From positions 11,904,001 to 11,968,000 of the forward strand of contig AP026540.1 in assembly GCA_026075535.2 (NCBI GenBank): DNA of 64,000 nt, in the 5' to 3' direction. How positions within the stretch are numbered: position 1 is the stretch's first letter; each line of letters starts with the position of its first letter. Shown here piece by piece: positions 23,693-35,105 of this stretch. Position numbers and translations under genes: made by a program. The notes below the pieces were generated by a model. It was not told where the DNA came from. It saw only the letters and a list, made by a program, of their open reading frames with translations, and did no database searches. The DNA is from Tricholoma matsutake (Eukaryota; Basidiomycota; Agaricomycetes; Agaricales; Tricholomataceae).

Positions 23693-25068
23693 AGGGAGAT
23701 CGTCTGGTTACATCACAATACGCTGATTGCTGGACACCCAGGAAGATGGAAGACATTGGAATTAATAATGAGAAATTATTGGTGGCCCGGAATTTTGAAG
23801 TATGTGTTGGGGTATGTGGATGGATGTGATACGTGCATGAGGGGGAAGAAATTTCCAGAGAAACCTGCAGGAAAATTAATGCCGAACCCTATACCTAAAG
23901 CGCCATGGCAAGATATATCTGTGGATTTTATTACCGGATTACCCGAGGCTCAAGGGTATGATGCAATATTCATAGTATGCGACCACTTCACAAAGGAAGG
24001 TCCATATTATTCCTACTACTACAGAAACCTCATCATTGGGCTTGGCGCACCTCTATCTAAATCAGGTATGGCAGTTACATGGGTTACCTGATACCGTTAT
24101 CTCTGATTGCGGACCACAATTTGCTTCTGCGTTTATGTGAGAACTAAACAACATATTGGGAATTCAAACTAAATTATCTATAGCATATCACCCGCAGACT
24201 GATGGGCAGACAGAGAGAATGAACCAGGAGTTGGAGCAGTACCTACGTATGTTTGTCAACTACCGACAAACCGACTGGCCCGAATGGCTGGCAATTGCCG
24301 AATTTTCCCCAAAATAACAAATTCCATTTGGCTACTCGTATGTCACCCTTTTTCACAAATTATGGATATCATCCTCGCATGGGAGTAGAACCCAGAAGGG
24401 AAGTCAAAGTACAGTCGGTAGAAGATTTTGTATCTAAGAGGCAAAAGGTACAAGAAGAAGCAGAGGTGGCATTGAAGAAAGCACATGATGACATGATGCA
24501 ACACGTGGATCGTACTCGAGCACACGCTCCAGAGTACAAAGTTGGTGACTTGGTATGGCTAAGTACCAAGGACCTGAATATTCCATGACCTTCGAGGAAA
24601 CTTATGGAGAAACAAGTTGGCCCATATGCAATCTCTAAAGTGATCTTGCCTAATGCAGTAGTGCTAAAATTACCCCAATCATTCAAGATTGATCCTGAGA
24701 TTAACATATCCTGCCTATGCCCTTACCACCCGCCCACTATTCCTGGCCAACAAACTACTCCGCAACCTCCGATAATCGTAGAAGGTGCTCCAGAATACAT
24801 AGTTGAAGAAATTCTAGACTCACGTCTTTGACGGAACAAATTGGAGTTTTTAATAAAGTGGAAAAACTACACCGACAAAAATAATTTGTGGGAACCTGAA
24901 GAGAATTGTAATCGAGTGCATAATGTGATTGCCCAATTCTTTAAACGTAATCTGAATGCTCCACGTCGCATTGCAAGAATGGTGTATGAGGGGATGAAAT
25001 TCTGGCCTTACCAAAATTTCACAGAGGGGACAAACATAATATTTTCTTGCCTGGAAGTCGAGGCATAA
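23693..25068 (+). pseudogene. Younger chromovirus integrase and chromodomain
   Basis: The zinc-binding domain reads HHNTLIAGHPGRWKT then CDTCMRGK. The catalytic core starts WQDISVDFITGLPEAQGYD with CDHFTKE. After a frameshift near 24080, [16 protein letters not shown] (24188-24235) carries the distal core. MSPFFTNYGYHPRM follows at 24340. TGA codons interrupt at about 24136, 24586 and 24829. The chromodomain (24793-24960) reads EYIVEEILDSR, then LEFLIKWKNYTDKNNLWEPEEN with the aromatic and acidic residues of the fold. It ends just before the polypurine tract. Confidence 0.9.
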
Positions 25069-25079
25069 AAGGGGGGTAA

Positions 25080-25481
25080 TGTTAGGAAACCACCCCATTA
25101 CCTAATAAACTTTCATTTTTATTTTATTATGTCGAATTATGCTACATGACGCCAAATTATGCTACACTTTGATAGCATGAGAATTTTATTTCACATGCAT
25201 CAATATGTATGCGCATGTGCGAATGCATCAGTAACAACAATGTACAATATATGTAACATAGTATATAAACCCTAAATATATGCCTAGGGGACCCCAGTTG
25301 TGTTCTCTTAGGTATTCCACCTATGTTTTCGGTGTGAAAGGCCTATCTCAACAAACTCACCTATTAATAACCCCTCACATCAAAACCATCAGTTCCCCCA
25401 TCGCGAGCGTGGATCCCACCCCCTTCTTGTAGAGAGAACCCACATGGTCTTAGCTAGCAGATAGTGGGTGTCGCCCTAACA
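25080..25481 (+). repeat. 3' LTR of younger chromovirus, 402 bp
   Basis: It matches 18160-18559 throughout and ends CCCTAACA, followed by the target copy CATCT. Confidence 0.93.
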
Positions 25482-27401
25482 CATCTAATGGGCCTGTTGT
25501 TGTGACAGGTCATTTTGAGTATCAAAATTTTCCAGAGTTCTATGATCCATGTACACCACGAACTGTGAGCCTAGCAGGTCAGAGCACCACTTTTTCAGAG
25601 TGCGAACGATTGCCAGCATCTCTTTTTTGTGTACTGGGTAATTTTTTTGAGCATCATTGAGTTGCATTGAATCAAACATGACTGGCTGAGCTCCTTCCCA
25701 AGTGGGACCCCAGCTAAGTACTGCACCAGTGCGCTTATTGTTGGCATCACACGTTACAAAGATTTTGTTATCACCAGGTGTTGTATGATCAATTACTGTC
25801 AGGCATTCTCTGCTGACAACCAGACCTTTGATTGTTTCAAAGGCAATTTGGTGTTCAGCAGTCCAACTAGGGAAATGCTTCTTGCATTCCTTTGTAGTCA
25901 GAGGGGTCAAGGTCATTGTGTGCTCTGCCAGGTTAGGGAGGAAAGCAGCAATGTAATGCACTAAGCCTAGGAAGCTCCTCATGTCTGTCGCAGAATTTGG
26001 TTTTGGCCAATTCAAGATCTTGTCCACTTTGGACGAGCAAGCTTCAATCCCCTCTTGAGAGATCCAGTGACCCAGGAAGATTAGTTCTGACAGGAAAAAT
26101 TTTGACTTCCTAGGGTTGCAGTACAGCCAATCCCTGTGCAGGGCATTCATAACTTGCTTGATGTGCTCAGCGTGTTCTGCCAGAGTGTTCAAGGGGATCA
26201 CAATGTTGTCAAGGTAAATGTGACAAAAAATCCCCAGGAAAGGGCATAAGCAAGCCATAACACATCGCTGATGGACAGGAGGAGAATTACAAAGGCCTTG
26301 GGGCATCACAATCCATTTGTACAGCCCCAATGGTGTCATGACTGCAGTGAGGTGGATGCTCTCAGGATCCATCTTTGTGTGGAAGAAACTGTTGGTCATG
26401 TCTAGTTTGCTCCAAATCTTGCCATGTCCTGCATCTGCAAGGATATCATCAACATGGGGCAAAGGGTGAGAGTCAGTGACAGTGTTTGAGTTAAGTTGAT
26501 GGTAGTCATTGACCCAACATGGGAGGACTGTAATATCCACCTTAGGAACTAGGAAAGCAGGCAATGTGTGTTCCAATGAGGATGGCCAAATGCAACCAGC
26601 TTCCAAGTGTCGTTGAATGAGAGCACTCCAAGCTTTGCGGAACTTCTGCGGGCAAGAGTAGCTTCATGTTGTAATTGTTTTATTTGCATCTTTTAATTTA
26701 ATTTTACACTGAACAGTATCTGGCATTTCGTCCACATGTGGGATCAGTTTGAAAATGTCGGCTTACATTTTGTGAATTTCGCTGTTAAGTTTTTCCAAAT
26801 GTTTGATGGCCACCAATTGTTCTATATGTCCATGAATTGCAGCAATGACATCGATACCACTCACAGTTTCATATTGTGCATCAATTAATGGTTGGCATAC
26901 TGCACACATTTCTTTCAGTTCTTTCAGCAAAAGTTTTTGGTTCGAGACATTCGTCAAGATGACTTCTCATAATTTAACAATAGGTTTATGTACAGGTGGG
27001 GTGACAGGGTGCAGTAGGTCAAAATTTGAAGTAGTATCTATTGCTGAACCATTACGGACATTTACTGTGATGTTGTTATGGTACAGAAAAGGAAGTCCAA
27101 GGATTATTGGATGGCACAAACCAGGTGCAACAAGCATGCAAACAGTCCAAGAAGAATACCAATTATTATGGTCATGCAATTTGAGTTTCACCCAATGGGT
27201 AAGCAAAATTTGAGGAGTCATATTTGAGCCATTGAAAAAGGCACCAGAGACAGGAAATGGTTGATGAAGTAAGCATCAAGGCAATTGCAAGCGAGAGATG
27301 AGGCTTTGATCAATTATAACTGGACCAGAGCCATGGTCAATTAAGGCTTCAACAGGTGTATGAGAGAGAGAGGAAGGATCATGACTTTCAATTGCACATT
27401 T
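25482..27401 (-). pseudogene. Old chromovirus protease, RT and RNase H
   Basis: On the minus strand, a protease-like EALIDHGSGPVIIDQSLI (about 27350) and the end block IILGLPFLYHNNI precede RT. RT and RNase H run 26606-25485: LPAFLVPKVD, YHQLNSNTVTD, IWSKLDMTNSFFHTKM, then HIYLDNIVIP at the active site where YLDD is expected. SKFFLSELIFLGHWIS, FLGLVHYIAAFLPNL and the RNase H motifs CDANNKRTGAVLSW, YPVHKKEMLAIVRTL and YMDHRTLENF follow. The frame stops at the insertion point of the younger chromovirus, where RW became H-stop. Confidence 0.88.
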
Positions 27402-27735
27402 TCAAACAAGGTGGGGCAGGAAGAAAGGTATGTGCATGCTTACTGAGTCATTGGAGTCTTGAGACAGGTCACTACCCCCCCCACCTAGAATCGACAAATC
27501 ATTCGGTGGGCAGACAGATGCGATGGGGTAAGCAGACGTACCCAGCACTGCCACAATGGGCAGCACAGGAGGAGCCATCATCGGTTTGCAGGTTGAGAAG
27601 ATACATGATGTTTGAGGACGAGGACATGTTGGCCATGGAAGCAATAGATGACAGATGTTTGTTGCAAGGGATCGGCAGTGGAGGTAACTTGATGCATTTT
27701 CTAGCTTCATTTACAGAAGCCATTGTGCATTTGAC
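27402..27735 (-). pseudogene. Old chromovirus gag-protease junction
   Basis: Minus-strand frames here are Ser/Pro-rich and lead toward the protease at 27350. They begin at the hAT-type insertion (27736) and continue the gag text found at 28752-30079. Confidence 0.55.
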
Positions 27736-28751
27736 TAGTGATTTGAAGTCAGGTTACCCTAACCAGAAATAACCGGAACCTAACCAAACTCTGACCAGAA
27801 CTGACCAAACTTTCAGTCACAGTCAGGGCCTTTCATGCGTGTCATGGTTCAGTCAGAGGGACCTGCCCGTGCTGTTGTGAACCGACTCTGACCAACTCTG
27901 ACCAGTTATGACCGAGCTCAAGGGACTTAAGGATATAAGAATATAATTACATTTTTATAGTAAAAAACACAATAAAAGTAGTCTAAAATACAATAGGTGG
28001 GGCATGCCCAAGCTTTACAGCGAGATGTTCAGAGGTTTATATAGGTTTGGGAAGTGCACAGACCATTTGTACCTATTTGCTAGTCATGTGTGAACAAAAT
28101 GATATTGATAGATGTGAGCTGGCATACAAAATACCTCATAAGTCAGTCAGCTGTGGACTGATTCAAAAATGGATAGCGGCGTTCAAATAAGCGAAAAAAG
28201 GTGGTTCAGACAGTATATAGAATGTTCAAATTAAAAATGGTATAAAATTTCATGTTTTTGAGAAGTGGTGGGAACCCAGATGTCTATATACTGTCTGAAC
28301 CAGATCTTTATGCTGGTTCGAACACCGCTATCTGTTTTTGAATCGGTCCATAGTTGACCAAGTTATGAGGTATTTTATATGCCAGCACACATACATCACC
28401 ACCATTTTGTCCACACATGACTAGCAAATAGAGACAAATGGTCTGTGCATCTTCCAAACCTATATAAGCTGCCCCAACATCACCTCGAACCTTGGGCAGT
28501 GCCCACTTATGATATATTTTTAGTACAATTATATACTAATTACTAATATAACAAGTCAGTTACCACCAGTTAGGACTGAGTTGAGTCAGAACTGACATGA
28601 ACCGGTTACTGAACCATGCCTGACTGCTTGTAACTGGTTAGGTGGGGTTCAGTCAGGTTCTGAAGTGTTTTGAAGCTATGACGAACTGGTCAGAGTTCAG
28701 TTATGGCAAATTAGGGCTGAAAACCAAACCTGACCAGACTTTGGAACACTA
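27736..28751. mobile_element. hAT-type non-autonomous element, 1016 bp, in gag of the old chromovirus
   Basis: The ends are 'tagtgatttgaagtc' and 'gactttggaacacta'. The TSDs are CATTTGAC (27728-27735) and CATTTGAT (28752-28759), 7 of 8. The termini resemble those of the elements at 9540, 12767 and 37844. No transposase is encoded, and a foldback repeat occupies its middle. Confidence 0.8.
27998..28509. repeat. Foldback repeat inside the 27736 element
   Basis: The left arm (gcatgcccaagc, tatataggtttggg, ccatttgtacctatttgctagtc, acctcataa) is complemented in reverse order by the right arm (ttatgaggt, gactagcaaatag, caaacctatata, cttgggcagtgccc). The centre is near 28255. It is either a nested MITE or the fold of the host element. 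Confidence 0.75.
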
Positions 28752-30079
28752 CATTTGATGTATCCATCGCTGCTTGGAAACTCGCAAGGATGTCCATCTG
28801 GTAAGAGAAAGCTGTGACATTTTTTACAACCGTTGTGGTTCTCCAGATAAAGCCTTTCACAGTCCATAAGTCTAGGGGGACATGACAACGATGATGAGGA
28901 AGGTGTTGATTGTATATGGGATGAAGTAGTCAGTTGGGAACAGGCAGGGGGGGGGCAACAAGAGGAATTGGACAGCCCAACTGCAGAGCTCGAGCATTTC
29001 AGGCTGCATGCTGCTTCCTCAGCATCATGTCTATGAGTGTTGCGGTCTTCAAAGAGCTTCTGATCAAGTTTGGTGAGTGTATCAATGAAAGATTGTAGTT
29101 TGGATTCGGCTTTGAGTGCAGCGGTACTAGTTTTGATGATCACTGCAATTGCAGCATCCTCAGGTCCATCAGAGACTTCATTCTCTTTGTCTGACTCATC
29201 ATCAGAAGAGTCATGATTGTCTTTCCATCAGTCAAACGCAGAAGCAAGCTCTGGGGAGATGTTGGATTCGATCTGAGTGCAGAGTTGAGGAGGGGACAAG
29301 TGATATTGAGAATTCTTCAGGAGGAGGTTGTCACAGTGCAAGGAGTCGACGAACTCCAAGAATGGAGTTTTATTCTGTTTCGTCAAGTGAACCTTTTGTG
29401 CAAGATCCTGTTGCCATTGCTTAGGCAACCAACTTGCATGGACTTTAGACATGAACTTGAGGAAAGAGAGGGGAGACAAGAGATCTTGTTGCAACTGGTA
29501 CCAGTTGGAGAAGAGAGGGTCTTCAAAAGAATATACAATATGTTCAATGAAATCTTTAGCAGTGAGGCCGTCTTTGTTCTGTTAATAACCTTGTGCATGG
29601 TGTTCGAACCTGTGTAGTAGCTCAGGTGTCATTGTACCTGCAGAAATCATAGGACGTTTGCCATTGTTGAGGCTCAAAACAGCAGTCATGCCAGTGGAGG
29701 ACATCTTTGGTGCTAACAAAAGCACATGGTATTCATCAGAGGAGGAGGAAGACTTTTGTTTATGAAGTGGTCTGACAGGTGAGGAGGGTGAGGTTGGAGG
29801 GCTGGGTGCAGGTGGGGAAGCAGCAGTCAGAGAGGTGGATGTATGCACATCTAAAGTGGTGGTTGCGGCTTCAAGAAGGGCAGGAGCAAGGGCAGGAGCA
29901 GTGGATGTATGCATGTCAATTGAATTAATGGGTGCAAGCAAGTTCACCAATGCAGCATTAGTGGTGTTTGGGGTGGCAGAGTTGGTAGTGTTTGTCTTCC
30001 TCACCCTACTACATGTGGTAAGAGAGGTGTTGACTGAAGGCCGGTGAGACAGGTTTTGGGATGAGCAACATTTAGTCAT
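28752..30079 (-). pseudogene. Old chromovirus gag
   Basis: The minus-strand frame from 30079 begins MTKCCSSQNLSHRPSV with a long Ala/Thr/Pro/Ser-rich N-terminus. Frame 29494-29228 gives the capsid-like part (SWLPKQWQQDLAQKV, TPFLEFVDSLHCDNLLL). Frame 29143-28760 ends with a Cys-rich block GCKKCHSFLLPDGHPCEF, a zinc-binding motif usual in basidiomycete gag proteins. Two frameshifts separate the parts. It sits directly downstream (minus strand) of the 5' LTR. Confidence 0.75.
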
Positions 30080-30135
30080 CTAGATAGACAATGTTAACCT
30101 GGCTAATATGGGTGTTGTCGTTGTCAAAAAAAAAG

Positions 30136-30322
30136 TGGAAACCTACCCTGTAGTTGGGGATAGGTAACACTGAAAAGGCTGGTAAAAGAAAAGATTAATA
30201 TAACACTCATGTCAAATCACCAAAGTGACAGGACAATGATGTGATATTAAGAGTAGTTAATATGGTTAGTTCTTGAACCGTGTACAAATAAGAGTCAATG
30301 TGTGTACATAAGCAGGCTTACA
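30136..30322 (-). repeat. 5' LTR of old chromovirus, 187 bp (internal deletion)
   Basis: It matches 16094-16356 at both ends but lacks about 76 bp after 'attaagagtag'. It ends CTTACA and is followed by the GTTTT target copy. Confidence 0.85.
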
Positions 30323-30509
30323 GTTTTTAAGCCATAAGAGGATATTTGCATTTAACAAAAATGGAAGGGTATGGCATAAAAAGTTGAGGTTTCTCATAGC
30401 CCTATATATTGCCCACCTGGGATAAAATTCTTGCTAGGTAGTTGTGATAACAATTTGAAGATATAGCCAAACCCTTTCTAAACCCTTTTCATACCCCTGT
30501 CATGCCTTA
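30323..30509. mobile_element. Foldback MITE copy 2, right half
   Basis: It contains the loop and right arm, ending 'gtcatgcctta'. The arm is complementary to 15966-16093 and similar to 14595-14750. The flanking CAGCCAGG (30510-30517) is the MITE's TSD. Confidence 0.85.
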
Positions 30510-30517
30510 CAGCCAGG

Positions 30518-31435
30518 CTGCCAGGCTACAGCTTTTCGGTGAGTTATAATTACTACCCAAGTACTACTTTACAATTAGATTTGATGTGCATGAACACTGG
30601 AAAACTTCTTCATCAAACCTTAAACTTGAAACTATACAGTAGGCACACTGCAACACTCAGATGTGAAACATGTGATCAACAGCATTGATAACTGTTCTGC
30701 CCTTATCCTCAACTGCTGGCAGAGAATGACAGCAGCAAGGCCATGAGGTGGGCTAAAATGATGATAAAGATTGTTTGAGTCTTAGGTAAGTTATTTTGTA
30801 TTTATCTTTGTTGTTTCATTCAAGTAACCATTGTTTTCATGTGTTTTTAGGACAACACATCCCCTGACAATGTGACCCTATACTCTTGATGACACTGCAA
30901 CCCATCCTACATCATTCTGCTGCCATACATGTTGGAGGACAACACCAGAAACTGGATATCTGGTTTGGAACCAAGGTACTTGTACATTTCTTTCAACTAC
31001 CTATAACTGTTTTCATTTATCTTTAGGATCTAAAGATTTGATGACAACTCTGGTGCTTAGACAGCTCACTCCAGGTTTGACCCAAGTCACTGCAGTGAGT
31101 GCCTACTCTCATGGTGCAAATGGGCAACAGGTGACAACAGGTGACAACAGGGGTTTTAGCTGACAAATGATGAGCAACACTAGGGGTGAGGAGTGGATAA
31201 TCAGGAATGGCAACTAACATGGATAGCAATGCTGACAATGGCTGAGAAAATATGGTGGGTGACTATGACTGATCTCATTGCCTCTTGAAAACTCAAGGGA
31301 TTTTATGTTTTTCCACTGTCTATTCCTTTTGTCAATGTTATATACTATACAGTAGTAATATATTTATGATATACATATAGTCCTCAAATTGTCTACCTGT
31401 GGGAGTACACAAAAATTCATTTTTACATACAAAAG
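30518..31435. other. No recognisable gene
   Basis: Short frames only. There are intron-like 'gtaag...tttttag' pairs near 30786-30850, but I cannot attach them to a protein. A small direct repeat 'caacaggtga' lies near 31125-31150. Confidence 0.35.
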
Positions 31436-31575
31436 CCACAGCCTGGGCCAAGCCCAGCTGGAGCCAAGCCATGAGTGGCAGCTTTGGCCTGGCCTGAGGC
31501 AGCTTTGGCTTCCTAAAACCTCAGGCCAGGCCAAAGCCAGGGCTTCCAGGCCAAGCTGGGCAGAAACAGCACTAA
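31436..31575. repeat. GC-rich inverted repeat
   Basis: 'ggccaagcccagctgg...ggcctggcctgagg' is matched by 'cctcaggccaggcc...ccaggccaagctggg', a palindrome of about 140 bp. Similar 'cttggcccagc' text flanks the split foldback MITE at 15885-15957, so this is probably a small repeat family. Confidence 0.55.
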
Positions 31576-31615
31576 CCATGATAAATGGTTTCAAACAGTC
31601 ATAGCCTCTTTATTT

Positions 31616-31888
31616 GTGGCATTTAGTCATGAGCAGATTAAAGCAACAACAGAATCCTTTTTGGTTGCAGAAACAAGTAAATTTAAGGATGTTGGAGAGT
31701 GTTTGCTAAATGCCAACCAAGATATTTTGGCTGACATTGCAAAATGTGTGGCATTTGGAGTGACTGTGAAAGCAGCTAATTATGATGAGGAATTTTGTTT
31801 CCAAGGAATAAGGGATCTGGATCATGTGAGTACTCATGGACATGGATCAATTACAAGCAAGAAACATATTCCGAGTTCTCAGTATTGA
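31616..31888 (+). CDS. Unrecognised ORF, 90 aa
   Basis: The frame FSHEQIKATTESFLVAETSKFKDVGECLLNANQDILADIAK looks protein-like, with helical heptad character and a plausible exon end at GTGAGT near 31826. I recognise no family. It could be an exon of a transposon-linked gene. Confidence 0.3.
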   Translation: MAFSHEQIKATTESFLVAETSKFKDVGECLLNANQDILADIAKCVAFGVTVKAANYDEEFCFQGIRDLDHVSTHGHGSITSKKHIPSSQY

Positions 31889-33050
31889 GAATGAGGTCAG
31901 TTTAAGGGATGTTTATGTAATCCTGACACTTACTCATCCATATTGATGGCTATTGACTCCGAGGTTTTCCCTCATATATACATACTGATGGACCTCAATT
32001 CTCTTCCTCTTTTTTTCCCACTTCCACTCTCATTTCAGTGACTCCTGTGTATTCCCTACTACTACTTCCTGATATACTCTGGTCTTACTTTCTGTTTGGC
32101 TTATCTGAGTGTAGCTTAGCTCTAACCAAGGTGAGCTTCCATTTTTTTTGAAAGTACCAACCAAAGAAAACACCCTGCCAACCATCGTTGCATCTACACA
32201 GCTGCTAGCTGTTTGCAGAGATTTTAGGAAACCATTGTTATGTCTGCACATGAGAGTTTTGATTCAAACTGTCTCATAAACTGTCATCTGTTCCTATGCA
32301 TGCCTCATCATGTCTGGTGCATGGTGTATCATCTGCCCCCAGCACCCCCACCATATGTCTGAACTCTGGTCCATTACTTGGGACTGCCTCTGCTCCCTCA
32401 CTTTCACCTGTTCCCATCTCCTCTGGGATGCTGCTTCCTGTTTTGAGTTCATCCTATGAAAGGTTGCCTGGTTAGGGAACCTCAGTAGCCAGACAGACAG
32501 ACAGACAGACAGGAATATGTTATCTTCATTGCAAGAGAGGAAGGGACATTAGTACTATACAGTAGAAAGAATAATTAACTATACCTTTGTTGCAAGAGAG
32601 GAAGGGACAGGGGCAATGAAGGGAAAGACAGCCTACTACCTATAGTATGCTAAAATAGCTATCCACCTTGTACATATTGAGAATATGGCCACATCAAGAC
32701 TTTCTATACACAGTAGGGTCGCATCATGACATTGGAATGATGGGAGTGCGTCATTCTCGGGGATTGATGGGATTGATGGGAATTTGATGGAAAAGTGATG
32801 GGGGTGTCAAGTGGGCACTAATTGATGGGGAATTGATGGGAACATGATGGCAACACATAGTAGGCATTGTTTCATGGCCTGATTCTACATTTAGCAGTTC
32901 TTTGATGTGGATATTGATGCATGCATGGCATTGGAGTGTTTTTGGTATATATGGTTGTTTTGCATGCACATTATGTGTGTTGGTGTGTATGGCTGTTTTG
33001 CATGCATATTGTGTGTGTGTAGTAAGTCTGTGAGGGTACCAGACTTACAT
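31889..33050. other. No gene seen; low-complexity stretches
   Basis: It contains a CT-rich stretch (31930-32430), a short CAGA microsatellite (about 32493-32515), two copies of 'gcaagagaggaagggaca', irregular 'ttgatggga' repeats (32758-32850) and two 'tatggctgttttgcatgcat' units (32948-33010). No coding support. Confidence 0.45.
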
Positions 33051-33084
33051 CCTACATGCATAAACCCATCCCACCTGACATGCA

Positions 33085-33740
33085 TACATGCATGCGCATA
33101 CACACACTCTTGCAGCTCCAACCTCCCACATTCCTCCTCCTGCACCTCCTGCACCTCCACCAGCCCTCTCACCTTTGTCCAACTCAGACTCTTCTTCACA
33201 TTGTGATTTTGCACCTGCTTGCTCATGTTTACCAATGTCTTTTGTGCCAAATCAAGTGGCCATGGTTGAACATCTACACCAGTCCAAATCCCCTGTGCTC
33301 ACTGGTGACATCAATACCCAAGTGATGTGGGATTTTGAGCTGTGTTGTATGAATTTCTTTGGAGAAAAGGATGGGAAGGAAGAGGATCAAATCTGCAAAA
33401 TCTTGGGTGTATTCCATGACATTCACATTCTCACAGATTGGTGGGGATTGCACTAGAATCTTAGCCTTATCCTTCTTCTTCATGGCAGAATTACACAGTA
33501 ACTACTTGGACCCAGACTGGGTCCCTGTGATCCATTGTTGCATCCTCTCCACTGCTATGAAACCCAATGAATCATTCTGGGACTGGTTCTCCAGTGTTCA
33601 GTCTAAAACACTAGAAAGGAAACTCACTGGTATTCGAAAACTTCACCTGTTTCATAGCAGCATCTCTGGTGATGGGCCAATGGCATGCCTGAGTATGCAA
33701 GTAGATCAGATCCAATAGACAAACAGAAATAAGTTGTGCT
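33085..33740 (+). pseudogene. Retroelement gag-like remnant
   Basis: A Pro-rich N-terminus (PPPAPPAPPPALSPLS) leads into VLTGDINTQVMWDFELCCMNFF and ICKILGVFHDIHILTDWW (33290-33450). After a frameshift, AELHSNYLDPDWV then MKPNESFWDWFSSVQS and LTGIRKL (33480-33650) follow. The order resembles gag-like proteins of basidiomycete LTR elements (T-G-x-I, a W-pair and a 'LxxNLxLRGT' helix). No LTR, RT or zinc knuckle is found nearby, so this is an orphan fragment. Confidence 0.5.
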
Positions 33741-34593
33741 TACCATAGAGAAAGGAGCTAGCATGTGTCATCTGAGCACACCAGCATGGTGAGGGCACAT
33801 TGAGAAAAATAGATAAGGAGTGAGATGGGGGATGGGGCAAGAGTTTGAACATTGTGGGTTGTTTGTGTCATGTTGAAGTTGAGTTTGAAATGGCTGAATT
33901 TGAAATGACTGAATGACACACTGGTTAGTCATACTCCAGAACATCACTTCCCTTACATTTTCCTGTTAGTGCTGGTATTGGACATGTTACTTACATATGT
34001 AAAGTATATAAAATTACCTTCAGGTCCTTATTAGGTGTTCCCAAATGCATTTTCAAACTAGGGACATTTTGCACATCTGTGCCATTGATGACATTGATGA
34101 CATTCCACAATGTGAATGCCAATTCTGATATTGATGGCTTTCAGTGGCTTGTGTGATGTCCTAATGTCTGGTGATGTGACTTATGTGTGAATTTTGTCCA
34201 AGATGTCACATAAAGCCATCAATATGGCTGTGAAGTTTCCTGATGAAGTGCATGAAGTGACCAGGCCTCTGTTAGAACAAGAGGTCACAGATCCACCAAT
34301 GGTGGACATCAGATTCAAATGTGTGCCCAGCCAACACATCACTTTCCCATGGTTGGCACAGCTCAGCAGAAAGAATAAAATCAATTTGACTGGCAACAAC
34401 ACAGATGGTGGAGCTTAATAGTAGCTTATTCATTCAACAAAAAACATCAGTTTGTGGCTGGGTGTAAGAATGATAATGAACATAAGCAGGCAATTCAAAT
34501 GGCACAGGTGCTGGGTTGTAGATCAGTTGTGTATAATGTTGAGTATGACAAGCTTGTCAAGGGGACTCACCATGTAAGTCATATCATTGGTAG
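33741..34593. other. Unassigned; one short ORF
   Basis: A 74-residue plus-strand frame (34194-34418) starts MSKMSHKAINMAVKFPDE; I recognise no domain in it. The rest has no coding support. Confidence 0.3.
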
Positions 34594-34599
34594 GTGATC

Positions 34600-35060
34600 C
34601 ATATCAGCAGTGTCATAATTGAGGTGCATCATCACAGAGCAACTGACAAGGTCATTGGGTATCCCCAACCTTTCCTCCTCCACTGGTGAGATGATAATTT
34701 TCTTATGAAACTTTGTGTGGTCACTTTGCTGGTCCCATGAGCCATGTCATATTTGAAGAAGCCAATGAATGTTGTACTTCCAATGTACATCTGAGCAGGA
34801 TTTGCACTTGATAGGAACATTGGTACAAGATTTCTTGGTGGACATCTTTGCAGCATGAATCATGAAATTGTAGGCTTTTGAGCATGTTGAGCATGCTTCT
34901 CTGCTTTGTATTGAGACATAACATTTGACATTCATGCTCAATTGACCACAAATACTCAGACAAAATCTGAAGTCATGGCTCATAATACATATTGCAAAGA
35001 ACTCCATTTGAGGTTGGTTGAACATTCTCCTTTGTTGAACTATTTGACAGAGAGTTATGG
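34600..35060 (-). pseudogene. Zinc-binding domain fragment, unrecognised family
   Basis: Minus-strand frames contain KSCTNVPIKCKSCSDVHWKYNIHWLL, shown here only as a Cys-x(n)-Cys-x2-Cys...W-K-Y-N-x2-H pattern. An EEERLGIP segment follows. This resembles C-terminal zinc-binding segments found in some basidiomycete transposon-associated proteins. Stops and frame changes prevent a full model. Confidence 0.35.
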
Positions 35061-35105
35061 ATATGAGAAGGAGAGAGTGTGAATTGTTAGGAATGCAGAA
35101 AAGAT

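Larger units (their letters stand above)
18160..25481 (+). mobile_element. Younger Ty3/Gypsy chromovirus, 7.3 kb
   Basis: LTRs 18160-18559 and 25080-25481 (TGTTAGG...CCTAACA) enclose gag, protease, RT, RNase H, integrase and chromodomain in order. The target site is CGTCT before and CATCT after, a 5 bp TSD differing at one CpG. Removing the element and one target copy rejoins the pol frame of the old chromovirus (DLSQQQA ... HLSQFDM). The G-rich tract 'aaaaggggggtaa' immediately before the right LTR is the polypurine tract. Several stops and frameshifts make it inactive. Confidence 0.93.
16094..30322 (-). mobile_element. Old Ty3/Gypsy chromovirus, minus strand, with nested insertions
   Basis: LTRs at both ends (16094-16356 and 30136-30322) are flanked by an exact 5 bp TSD, GTTTT (16089-16093, 30323-30327). 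On the minus strand the order is gag, protease, RT, RNase H, integrase, chromodomain. The pol frame is split by a younger chromovirus at 18160-25481 and the gag frame by a hAT-type element at 27736-28751. Many stops and the YLDN change in RT show it is dead. A purine-rich tract 'aagggtgggaggg' precedes the 3' LTR (16369-16357, minus strand). Confidence 0.9.
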
